Assembly: GCA_937983315.1 (NCBI GenBank)
Contig: CALKAH010000018.1
Span: 1-5,656 of the forward strand
Direction: 5' to 3'
DNA length: 5,656 bases
DNA from: an uncultured Acholeplasmataceae bacterium
GTDB taxonomy: Bacteria > Bacillota_I > Bacilli_A > Acholeplasmatales > Acholeplasmataceae
Shown here in pieces: positions 1 through 5,610 of the stretch. The stretch's first letter is position 1; each line of letters begins with the position of its first letter. Position numbers and translations under genes: made by a program. Below the pieces are notes generated by a model, which saw only the letters and a list, made by a program, of their open reading frames with translations, searched no databases and was not told the origin of the DNA.

Positions 1-81
1 GGTGTTATAATGCTATTAGATAATTTACAAAAATCTCTTTATCAAATAAAAAGTGCATTCAGGAGTGAACGCACGTATTAA
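1..81 (+). CDS. Possible C-terminal end of a gene entering from the left (weak)
   Basis: The plus-strand frame beginning at base 1 is open for 26 codons and ends in TAA at 79-81. The encoded tail contains LLDNLQKSLYQIKSAF, which has ordinary protein composition but no motif I recognise. If real, the gene would converge on the GH105 gene, the two stop codons sharing the bases TTAA at 78-81. Against it: the frame is short, it runs through the minus-strand terminator of the GH105 gene, and no plus-strand terminator follows. The same bases also hold a plus-strand extended -10 match (TG-T-TATAAT, 3-11), which may be chance. I treat this as a possibility only. Confidence 0.2.
   Translation, partial: GVIMLLDNLQKSLYQIKSAFRSERTY
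44..74 (-). terminator. Intrinsic terminator of the GH105 gene
   Basis: Read on the minus strand, GTGCGTTC and GAATGCAC pair as an 8-bp stem (53-60 with 67-74) that includes one G-U pair, around a 6-base loop. A TTTTTATTT tract follows directly. It begins four bases past the GH105 stop codon. On the plus strand the same stem has an A-C mismatch and no T tract, so it works in the minus direction only. Confidence 0.8.
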
Positions 82-1211
82 TGATCACATGTTAAGACTT
101 CAGTATAAGCCATCACGAGTGGTCCTACACCTTTAGCATCGTTTTCAACGATGGGTTCAGACAAGTAGTAAGAAACACTTCCATCGCGGCGCAAGTTGTT
201 TTCTGGACCTAATCCAGCGACTAAGCAAATGCCTCCAAGATTTAAATCTCCGTGTTTTTCCGATAAATAGGTACGGGTAATCCCATCAAAGATGGCAAGC
301 CCTTTTTCTTTGTAATCCTTAGGGAGTGCACCAAGTCTTACGCCTTTGAGGATAGCATAGCTGATTAATGCACTACCTGAAGCTTCGAGGTAATTACCTT
401 GATGAGGGCCTAAATCAACGACTTGATAGAAGAGTTTTGATATAGGATCTTGATAGAGAAGAAGACCATCGATAATCTCTTGAAGGAGTGGTGCAAAGAA
501 GGTTTTTCTGACCTCCTCATCATGAAAATCCTCATAGACATCAGCGATTGCAACCACATACCACCCCATCGCTCTTAGCCAAAAGTTCTTGGATAATCCT
601 GTATGTGGATCTGCCCAAAAGATTGATTTTGATGCGTCATATCCATGGTAATAAAGCTTTTTGGAGGGGTTAAACATGCGTGCTCTTACGACCTCAAACT
701 GATGTTTGATATCCGCATAGTTTTTCTTTTCATTAAAACGCGTTTCGTATTTCGTGTAGAATGGTTGTGCCATGAAAAGACCATCGAGCCAAACTTGATT
801 AGGGTAGATTTTTTTATGCCAAAAGTTGCCTTCATAAGTTCTGGGTTGTTTTTGGATATGGGCATAGGTGTAATCAATTGCTTTTTTATATTTCTCTTTG
901 CCGAAGAGATCATATAAATCAAAAAGAACTCTTGATTCACAGATATCATCGGTGCTTAAGTTTTCACGCTCATAACCACGAATAGAACCATCTTCGAAGA
1001 TATAATAATCGATAAATGATTGAACGAAGGTGATGTATTTTGGATCCTTCGTTCTATGATATAACGATACAAGTGATGTCATCATACAGCCATCGATATA
1101 ATTCCAATGTGGTGCTTTTCCTGCGTTGATGGATTCAATGTTCCAAAGTGGACGTTCAGGTGTCGATTGTGTGATTAATTTGTCAATAAAACGATCGATT
1201 AAGGGAATCAT
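78..1211 (-). CDS. Unsaturated rhamnogalacturonyl hydrolase, glycoside hydrolase family 105 (YteR/RhiN type)
   Basis: This 377-residue protein is a GH105 (GH88/105 superfamily, six-hairpin alpha/alpha barrel) enzyme. It is expected to hydrate and cleave the unsaturated galacturonyl residue left at the end of rhamnogalacturonan I fragments by lyases. There is no signal peptide, so it should act in the cytoplasm on imported oligosaccharides. Visible family blocks are VWLDGLFMAQPF (140-151, Asp143 as general acid/base), FWLRAMGWY (210-218), GNYLEASGSALISYAILKG (272-290) and SEPIVENDAKGVGP (351-364). Asp88, His132, Trp141, Asp143, His189, Trp211 and Arg213 fall at the positions I recall for the B. 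subtilis YteR active site, which supports both function and start. The start at 1211 is chosen over the in-frame ATG at 1262 because GGAGG lies 6 bases upstream and the promoter -10 lies inside the longer frame. It is a monocistronic unit. Other GH105 substrates, such as ulvan-type fragments, are possible; no transporter or lyase is in view to settle it. Confidence 0.93.
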   Translation of the reverse strand: MIPLIDRFIDKLITQSTPERPLWNIESINAGKAPHWNYIDGCMMTSLVSLYHRTKDPKYITFVQSFIDYYIFEDGSIRGYERENLSTDDICESRVLFDLYDLFGKEKYKKAIDYTYAHIQKQPRTYEGNFWHKKIYPNQVWLDGLFMAQPFYTKYETRFNEKKNYADIKHQFEVVRARMFNPSKKLYYHGYDASKSIFWADPHTGLSKNFWLRAMGWYVVAIADVYEDFHDEEVRKTFFAPLLQEIIDGLLLYQDPISKLFYQVVDLGPHQGNYLEASGSALISYAILKGVRLGALPKDYKEKGLAIFDGITRTYLSEKHGDLNLGGICLVAGLGPENNLRRDGSVSYYLSEPIVENDAKGVGPLVMAYTEVLTCDH

Positions 1212-1217
1212 GTGAAA

Positions 1218-1222
1218 CCTCC
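1218..1222 (-). promoter_or_regulatory. Ribosome binding site deciding the GH105 start
   Basis: GGAGG on the minus strand is spaced 6 bases from the ATG at 1211-1209. No such site precedes the in-frame ATG at 1262-1260. This settles the start in favour of the 377-residue form. Confidence 0.85.
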
Positions 1223-1233
1223 AGTCACCCGTG

Positions 1234-1262
1234 ATTATACAAGAACTCAAGCATTTTATCAA
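1234..1262 (-). promoter_or_regulatory. Sigma-A-type promoter of the GH105 gene
   Basis: On the minus strand TTGATA (1262-1257) is followed after exactly 17 bases by TATAAT (1239-1234). Transcription would start near 1227, giving a leader of about 15 bases that carries the Shine-Dalgarno site. Two pairs of direct repeats lie upstream (1267-1284 and 1299-1330) and could be activator sites. Confidence 0.8.
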
Positions 1263-1266
1263 ACGA

Positions 1267-1284
1267 TTATGATGTTTTTATGAT
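1267..1284. repeat. Direct repeat TTATGAT x2, 11-bp period, next to the GH105 -35
   Basis: TTATGAT occurs at 1267-1273 and again at 1278-1284, one helical turn apart, ending five bases upstream of the -35 hexamer. This placement would suit an activator contacting RNA polymerase, but the repeat is AT-rich and short, so chance is a serious alternative. Confidence 0.3.
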
Positions 1285-1298
1285 TCTTTGAAGAAGGC

Positions 1299-1330
1299 GT
1301 CTATCATGAGTCAACAAATGTCTATTATAA
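1299..1330. repeat. Direct repeat GTCTATYATRA x2, 21-bp period, upstream of the GH105 promoter
   Basis: GTCTATCATGA (1299-1309) and GTCTATTATAA (1320-1330) match at 9 of 11 positions and are 21 bp apart, two helical turns, centred roughly 77 and 98 bases upstream of the inferred start. Tandem half-sites with this period are typical of AraC-family activators, which often control pectin and rhamnose genes. No regulator gene is in the window. Assignment as an operator is inference. Confidence 0.3.
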
Positions 1331-1355
1331 AAGAAAAAAGACTCAATTGAGTCTT
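1331..1355 (-). terminator. Intrinsic terminator of the GGT-like gene
   Basis: AAGACTCAATTGAGTCTT (1338-1355) is a perfect palindrome forming a 7-bp stem with an AATT loop. On the minus strand it runs into a TTTTCTT tract. The stem begins inside the TAA stop codon at 1354-1356, so there is no 3' untranslated spacer. Confidence 0.85.
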
Positions 1356-2955
1356 AGTAGGATGCGATGGTTCCATCACATCTTTTTTCTGTACCACCGA
1401 TGTATACACCCGTGATGGGATCTCTTCTAATGATCTGTCCTCTTCCAAAATGCCCTACATTGGGTTCAACAGACATCTCATGACCTTTTTTCATGAGACC
1501 ATGAAGGATCGATGGATTGAATGAGGGTTCAACACTGATTTTTTTACCTTCAGTCCATTGAAAACGTGGAGCGTCAAGTGCCTGTTGTGGGTCCATGCCA
1601 AAATCAATCATATTCATCAGGACTTGAACATGGCCTTGAGGTTGCATAAAGCCACCCATAACACCAAACGGACCAATCGCGGTTCGATTCTTCATTAAAA
1701 ATCCCGGAATGATTGTATGATAAGGACGTTTATAGGGTTCAACCACGTTACATGATGTAGGATTGATGGAAAAATTATGACCTCGATTATGAAGTGCTAT
1801 GCCTGTTTGTGGAACAACGATACCTGAACCAAATCCCATGTAATTGGATTGTATCATGGAAACCATGTTACCATCCTGATCGGCTACTGCCAAATAGACT
1901 GTTCCAGATCCGATAGGTTTACCTGCCTGTGGATCAATTGCTTTAATTTTAATATCTTGGCTTCTCTTCCATGCATAATTTTTAGAAAGAAGGGATTGAA
2001 TCGGGGTTTTCATCTTTTGTGGATCAGCCACATAGGCTAATCCATCCGCAAACGCGAGTTTAATCGCTTCAATTTGTTTATGATAGGTCGTAATCAGTTC
2101 TTTTTCCTTAAAGTTGAAATGTTCTAAGATATTGAGTGCCATGAGGGCAACGATACCCTGACCATTGGGTGGAAGTTCATAAACATCATAGCCACGGTAG
2201 GTCACATGGATGGGATCTACCCATTCCACTTTATAACGTTCTAGGTCTTCTTTTCTGAGCAAGCCACCTTGTTTACGGCTGGTTTGATCGATTAAATCGG
2301 CTATTCGACCTTTATAAAACGAAAGTCCAAGCGTATCAGCGATTTCTTCAAGTGTATTGGCATGATCTTTAAGTGTCCAAAGATCACCCTCTTTTGGAGC
2401 GTTTAATGCTCTCGTGAACGTTTCAAACCAAGATGAAAAGATTTCGTTTTTGAAGAGCTTTTGATAAATTGTATTGGCGTTTTGCCAGTTTCTAGCCACC
2501 GTTTTTTGGACGACAAAACCGTTTCTTGCATAATCAATCGCCGGTCTTAAGCAATCTTTTAGAGAAAGTACACCAAAGCGTTTTGAGAGTTCTACCCATC
2601 CCATCACACCACCGGGTACAGTGATTGGTATCCATCCATGTTTTGGCATTTCTGTGAGATTTCTTCGTTGAAGTTCATCCAAGGATAAAAGAGCTGGTGC
2701 GGGACCACTTGCATTCAGTCCATAGAGCTGATTTTTATACCATACAATGGCAAAATTATCTCCACCTATCCCATTGGATGTTGGTTCTGTGACAGTCAGT
2801 GCACTTGCAACAGCAATCGCTGCATCAATCGCATTACCTCCACGCTTTAAAATGTCCAAACCTGCCTGTGCTGCTTGTGGCTCAGACGTTGCAACCATAC
2901 CATGTTTGGCATAGATGACATGACGATCCGATGAGACTTGATGTTTATGTTCCAT
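1354..2955 (-). CDS. Gamma-glutamyltransferase-family Ntn hydrolase (YwrD/HpxW-like), cytoplasmic
   Basis: This 533-residue proenzyme of the gamma-glutamyltranspeptidase family should cleave itself before Thr352 (GSGTVYLAV, 349-357) into chains of about 351 and 182 residues, Thr352 becoming the nucleophile. Other family blocks are GGNAIDAAIAVASALTV (39-55), GIGGDNF (62-68), LPPNGQG (261-267), ALHNRGHNFS (387-396), KRPYHTIIP (409-417) and VMGGFMQPQGHVQVL (432-446), with Gly434-Gly435 as the oxyanion-hole pair. There is no signal peptide, unlike periplasmic or secreted GGTs. Residues that hold the gamma-glutamyl group in E. coli GGT (Arg114, Asn411, Asp433, Ser462, Ser463) align by eye with Ser83, Tyr372, Asn394, His413 and Thr414. 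Glutathione is therefore a doubtful substrate; members such as oxamate amidohydrolase HpxW show the fold serves other amides. The start at 2955 has AGAGGTGA just upstream. It has its own promoter and terminator. Confidence 0.9.
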   Translation of the reverse strand: MEHKHQVSSDRHVIYAKHGMVATSEPQAAQAGLDILKRGGNAIDAAIAVASALTVTEPTSNGIGGDNFAIVWYKNQLYGLNASGPAPALLSLDELQRRNLTEMPKHGWIPITVPGGVMGWVELSKRFGVLSLKDCLRPAIDYARNGFVVQKTVARNWQNANTIYQKLFKNEIFSSWFETFTRALNAPKEGDLWTLKDHANTLEEIADTLGLSFYKGRIADLIDQTSRKQGGLLRKEDLERYKVEWVDPIHVTYRGYDVYELPPNGQGIVALMALNILEHFNFKEKELITTYHKQIEAIKLAFADGLAYVADPQKMKTPIQSLLSKNYAWKRSQDIKIKAIDPQAGKPIGSGTVYLAVADQDGNMVSMIQSNYMGFGSGIVVPQTGIALHNRGHNFSINPTSCNVVEPYKRPYHTIIPGFLMKNRTAIGPFGVMGGFMQPQGHVQVLMNMIDFGMDPQQALDAPRFQWTEGKKISVEPSFNPSILHGLMKKGHEMSVEPNVGHFGRGQIIRRDPITGVYIGGTEKRCDGTIASY

Positions 2956-2959
2956 GAAT

Positions 2960-3002
2960 TCACCTCTAGATTCATTTTACGCTATCTTTGATAGGGTGTC
3001 AA
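2960..3002 (-). promoter_or_regulatory. Strong promoter of the GGT-like gene with palindrome in the spacer
   Basis: On the minus strand consensus TTGACA (3002-2997) is separated by 17 bases from TAAAAT (2979-2974). The spacer contains the perfect inverted repeat CTATC-TTT-GATAG (2982-2994 as written on the plus strand), placed where a repressor would block polymerase. The inferred start near 2967 leaves only about 12 leader bases, nearly all of them the AGAGGTGA ribosome site (2967-2960). Confidence 0.8.
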
Positions 3003-3008
3003 ATGCAT

Positions 3009-3031
3009 AAAAAAAGGCGAATTAATCGCCT
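3009..3031 (-). terminator. Intrinsic terminator overlapping the end of the small membrane protein gene
   Basis: On the minus strand AGGCGA and TCGCCT pair as a 6-bp GC-rich stem (3026-3031 with 3015-3020) around a 5-base TTAAT loop and run into a T tract (complement of 3009-3015). The TAA stop codon (3024-3022) lies in the loop, so the 5' arm codes for the last residues of the protein. The -35 of the next gene starts only seven bases further on. Confidence 0.85.
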
Positions 3032-3306
3032 GAAGGTGCACGTTTTGATTGAATAATGGCTGTAATGATACCGATGATCAGTGCAATCAGTAGTGCAAAC
3101 ACACCAAAGACGGTATACATCACATCTGCAAAACTTCCACCAGTAACCGTTACGGTTTGTCCTAAAATAATCATCACGATGCCAAGCAAGATAAAGATTA
3201 AAGTTGGAATCCAAAACCGTTTTTTAAGTTTGATGACTTGATATAAACCAAAGAGAAAGATGAGACCTGATACAGATAAAACAGTGATGGTAAATCCATT
3301 CATCAT
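3022..3306 (-). CDS. Small three-helix membrane protein of unknown function
   Basis: I do not recognise this protein of 94 residues. It has three hydrophobic segments at about 5-25, 31-49 and 62-85. A basic KLKKR stretch (26-30) lies between the first two and a basic QSKR tail (86-89) follows the last. By the positive-inside rule the N-terminus should face out and the C-terminus the cytoplasm, with a short polar outer loop at 50-60 rich in Thr and Gly. No Cys pair, metal ligands or enzymatic motif is seen. Two adjacent ATGs are possible starts: 3306 lies 4 bases from AGGAG (3315-3311) and 3303 lies 7 bases from it, so the second (93 residues) may be the one used. A good promoter upstream and a terminator at the stop codon make it a single-gene transcript and argue that it is real. 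Confidence 0.75.
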   Translation of the reverse strand: MMNGFTITVLSVSGLIFLFGLYQVIKLKKRFWIPTLIFILLGIVMIILGQTVTVTGGSFADVMYTVFGVFALLIALIIGIITAIIQSKRAPSGD

Positions 3307-3325
3307 AACACTCCTTTTATGTATG

Positions 3326-3353
3326 ATTATAAACGAATTGTTTTGAAAGTCAA
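3326..3353 (-). promoter_or_regulatory. Promoter of the small membrane protein gene
   Basis: On the minus strand TTGACT (3353-3348) is followed after 16 bases by TATAAT (3331-3326). The leader would be about 13 bases and carries AAAAGGAG. A small inverted repeat TTTGA-AAG-TCAAA (3342-3354) covers the -35 and may be an operator or chance. Confidence 0.75.
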
Positions 3354-3403
3354 AGTTTATGGATTAAAATGTTTGTGGAAGAAATCATCAATCGTCATCA
3401 CCG

Positions 3404-3412
3404 TGTTATAAT
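3404..3412 (+). promoter_or_regulatory. Extended -10 promoter of the glycosylase-zwf operon
   Basis: TG-T-TATAAT at 3404-3412 is a perfect extended -10 element. The -35 region 17 bases upstream (around 3384-3389, ATCATC) is poor, as is common for extended -10 promoters. It is divergent from the promoter of the small membrane protein, with the two -10 boxes about 75 bases apart, and should drive all three plus-strand genes. Confidence 0.65.
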
Positions 3413-3433
3413 AAATGCATTGGAGGATTTTGT

Positions 3434-4048
3434 ATGCATACCATCACCTACCATCGGGATTCAGAAATCATTAAACATTTACTCAATAAAGATCCAATGC
3501 TTCACGCATTATTTATGCATAAAGAAAGCATTACTGTTCGTGTGAGTGATCGTTATTTTGAATCGTTAATCGATACGATTATTGCACAACAATTATCAGG
3601 AAAAGTCGCTACTGTTATTTCTAAGCGATTTTTTGACTATTTTCATGGGCACGTCACACCACAAGATTTATTGGATACTCCAGATGAACAACTGAGAACA
3701 CTTGGTTTATCCTTTCAAAAGATTAAATATCTCAAGAGTTTAGCAGACTGCATCATCACAAAAAAAGTTGATCTTGAACATTTGAACCACCTAACAGATC
3801 AAGAAGTCATCGACATGCTCATTCAGATTAAAGGCATCGGTGTATGGACAGCACAAATGTTTTTAATGTTTTCATTAGGAAGAGAAGATGTCTTCTCAGT
3901 AGGCGATTTGGGTTTGAGAAATGCAGTTAAAAAACTCTATAACGATCCAGATTTATCCCATCAAGCCATTGAAAAGATTGCCGAAAAGTGGTCTCCATAC
4001 CGTTCGGTTGTCAGTCATTTTTTATGGCACGCATGGGATGGAGAATAG
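3434..4048 (+). CDS. DNA-3-methyladenine glycosylase II, AlkA/Mag1-like HhH-GPD protein
   Basis: This 204-residue base-excision repair enzyme should remove alkylated purines such as 3-methyladenine from DNA, leaving an abasic site. The helix-hairpin-helix and GPD region is clear: IKGIGVWTAQMF (132-143) is the hairpin with the Gly-x-Gly turn, and VFSVGDLGLR (153-162) holds the catalytic Asp158. Further family marks are the helix with IIAQQLS (49-55), LGLSFQKIKYLK (90-101) and the end block W-SPYRSVVSHFLWHAW (186-201). It lacks the extra N-terminal domain of E. coli AlkA (about 280 residues) and matches the short Mag1-like form. The start has GGAGG (3422-3426) 7 bases upstream. It is first in an operon: zwf begins 8 bases after its stop. 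The exact lesion range cannot be read from sequence. Confidence 0.9.
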   Translation: MHTITYHRDSEIIKHLLNKDPMLHALFMHKESITVRVSDRYFESLIDTIIAQQLSGKVATVISKRFFDYFHGHVTPQDLLDTPDEQLRTLGLSFQKIKYLKSLADCIITKKVDLEHLNHLTDQEVIDMLIQIKGIGVWTAQMFLMFSLGREDVFSVGDLGLRNAVKKLYNDPDLSHQAIEKIAEKWSPYRSVVSHFLWHAWDGE

Positions 4049-4052
4049 GAGG
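4047..4052 (+). promoter_or_regulatory. Ribosome binding site deciding the zwf start
   Basis: AGGAGG overlaps the TAG stop of the glycosylase gene (4046-4048) and lies 4 bases before the ATG at 4057. It rules out the in-frame ATG at 3988, which sits inside the glycosylase gene and would add 23 residues ahead of the nucleotide-binding strand. Confidence 0.85.
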
Positions 4053-4056
4053 ACAT

Positions 4057-5421
4057 ATGAAAAAGCTCATCATCACGATCTTTGGTGCCACCGGAGATCT
4101 TACCTCACGTAAGCTTTTACCTGCGATCTCAAGATTATATGTTGAACATCAAATTCCTGAAGAAACCTTGATTATTGCATTAGGAAGAAGACCCTATTCA
4201 ACCAAAGATTACCTACAAGAGATGCATCAGGCATCGAAACAAACCTTGGACTTAGGGACACTTGAAAAAATCACATACTATCATCAAATTGAAATTACAC
4301 ATGGCGATGAATATGGCAATTTAGTGTCATTAATCAAGTCACATCAATGCTCTGAAACAAAAGAACTGTATTATCTTGCGATTGGACCGGAACTGTTTCC
4401 TGATGTCGCTTATCACATCAACCAATCGGGTTTAGTCGTACAAGGAAATATCAATCAATCGATTGTTTTTGAGAAACCTTTTGGACATGATCTCGCCAGT
4501 GCGAAAGCAATCAACGGCATGCTATGGCAGTATTTTGATGAAAAACAAATCTATCGAATTGATCATTATTTAGGCAAAGAAATGATTCAAAATATCATGA
4601 TGGTTCGTTTTGCCAATCGTATTTTTGAAGAAATTTGGCATAATCGTTCCATTAAAAGCGTGAAAATCATCGCTAAAGAAACCGATGGTATTTTAGGTCG
4701 TGCGGGATACTATGATCATTCAGGTGCGCTCAAAGATATGGTTCAAAGTCATCTTCTTCAAATGTTATCTCTTATCGCGATGGAAGTACCCATGAGTTAT
4801 TTTTCTGATGATGTCAAAAATGAGAAAATCAAAGTTCTTGAACATTTGTCCTTCGATAAGGATGCCATGATTTTTGCACAATATGAAGGTTACCATCAAG
4901 AAAAAAACATTCCTCATGATTCTACCACTGAAACCTTTGTTTTCCTCAAAACATACGTACAAACACCACGTTTTAAAGGTGTTCCCTTTTATTTGATGAC
5001 AGGTAAAAAACTTGACCAAAAGGAATCACTCATTATCATCGAGTTTGAAGAAACCTCTGAACAACGCAAATGGAATTTACCTCTTTCAACCAACAAGCTT
5101 TATATTAAAATTGCTCCGCAAGATGGTGTTGGACTGATTCTGAACTCCAAAGTTCCCGGATTGCGCGATGACGTTGAGGAAGTTGAACTTGAATATTGTG
5201 TCGCATGTAATGCTGTAGGTAATATGTCAGAAGCTTATGAAAAATTGCTTAAAGATATTACCGAACACCACAAATCTTTATTTACTCGCTGGGATGAAAT
5301 TGAAGTATCGTGGAAGTTCATCGATCAAGTCAAAAAACATCAACAAAAACCGATCAGTTATCGCAATTATGACGATTTAAAACCGATGATTAAAGCACTG
5401 ACAGGAGAAGATATGAAATGA
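4057..5421 (+). CDS. zwf: Glucose-6-phosphate 1-dehydrogenase
   Basis: This 454-residue cytoplasmic enzyme oxidises glucose-6-phosphate to 6-phosphogluconolactone with NADP+, opening the oxidative pentose phosphate pathway. The N-terminal Rossmann fold starts at residue 3 with IITIFGATGDLTSRKL (5-20), the GxxGDL dinucleotide site; Arg44/Arg45 in LGRRPYS are placed to bind the 2'-phosphate of NADP. EKPFGHDL (139-146) and the substrate signature RIDHYLGKE (167-175) follow, then YYDHSGALKDMVQSHLLQ (218-235) with His232 as the likely catalytic base. The C-terminal domain shows NKLYIKIAP (346-354) and EAYEKLLKD (392-400). Two oddities: the usual RTGK reads MTGK (Met314), and the C-terminus is about 30 residues short of the common 485-490 and lacks the Y-x-x-GSWGP block. 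The start is set by AGGAGG and by the fold. It is coupled to the genes on both sides. Confidence 0.95.
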   Translation: MKKLIITIFGATGDLTSRKLLPAISRLYVEHQIPEETLIIALGRRPYSTKDYLQEMHQASKQTLDLGTLEKITYYHQIEITHGDEYGNLVSLIKSHQCSETKELYYLAIGPELFPDVAYHINQSGLVVQGNINQSIVFEKPFGHDLASAKAINGMLWQYFDEKQIYRIDHYLGKEMIQNIMMVRFANRIFEEIWHNRSIKSVKIIAKETDGILGRAGYYDHSGALKDMVQSHLLQMLSLIAMEVPMSYFSDDVKNEKIKVLEHLSFDKDAMIFAQYEGYHQEKNIPHDSTTETFVFLKTYVQTPRFKGVPFYLMTGKKLDQKESLIIIEFEETSEQRKWNLPLSTNKLYIKIAPQDGVGLILNSKVPGLRDDVEEVELEYCVACNAVGNMSEAYEKLLKDITEHHKSLFTRWDEIEVSWKFIDQVKKHQQKPISYRNYDDLKPMIKALTGEDMK

Positions 5422-5610
5422 AAATCTATGATGTCTCGATGCTGATTTCAGAAGATGTTCAAGTCTATAAAAACAAAGAAGAGAAAAAACCTAAATTTAT
5501 CAATGCATCCAATTTTTCGAATAGTTCAGTTTATGAAACCAATGTTTGCATGAATTTGCATACAGGTACACACATGGATTTTCCTCTTCACATGAATAAA
5601 GATGGACAAA
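5418..5610 (+). CDS. Cyclase-family metallohydrolase (KynB-like), N-terminal part only
   Basis: The first 64 residues of a putative cyclase (cyclase/arylformamidase family) are present. The family metal-binding signature HxGTHxDxPxH is complete at 48-58, with His48, His52, Asp54 and His58 as likely zinc ligands. The N-terminal KIYDVSMLISEDVQVY is the usual first strand and loop of the fold. Relatives are about 200-260 residues and hydrolyse N-formylkynurenine or other amides and lactones; the substrate here cannot be told. The ATG overlaps the zwf stop (ATGA, 5418-5421), with AGGAG at 5403-5407, so translation is probably coupled to zwf. The frame appears to continue to a stop at 5631-5633, but everything from 5611 is sequencing adapter. 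The gene is cut by the end of genomic sequence and is not naturally truncated. Confidence 0.85.

Noticed and set aside
736..747. AAACGCGTTT palindrome
   Set aside because: It lies within the GH105 coding region, is isolated, and has no regulatory context.
645..949. Open frames inside the GH105 gene on both strands
   Set aside because: They lack ribosome sites and family motifs and overlap a strongly supported gene.
1212..1262. Upstream ATG extending the GH105 protein by 17 residues
   Set aside because: It has no ribosome site, and the promoter -10 (1234-1239) lies within the added stretch; the ATG at 1211 has GGAGG at the right distance and gives numbering that matches YteR.
1324..1329. TATAAT on the minus strand just past the GGT-like terminator
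   Set aside because: No -35 lies at 16-18 bases, and a better promoter with 17-base spacing is found at 1234-1262.
2999..3241. Open frames antisense to or shifted within the small membrane protein gene
   Set aside because: One reads Cys- and Arg-rich nonsense-like composition, neither has a ribosome site, and the frame with three helices and a proper start explains the region.
3988..4056. Upstream ATG extending Zwf by 23 residues
   Set aside because: It lies inside the glycosylase gene in another frame, and the added residues precede a nucleotide-binding fold that should begin near residue 3; AGGAGG marks the ATG at 4057.
4765..5019. Minus-strand open frame within zwf
   Set aside because: It is a shadow of a clear enzyme gene, with no promoter, ribosome site or recognisable motif.
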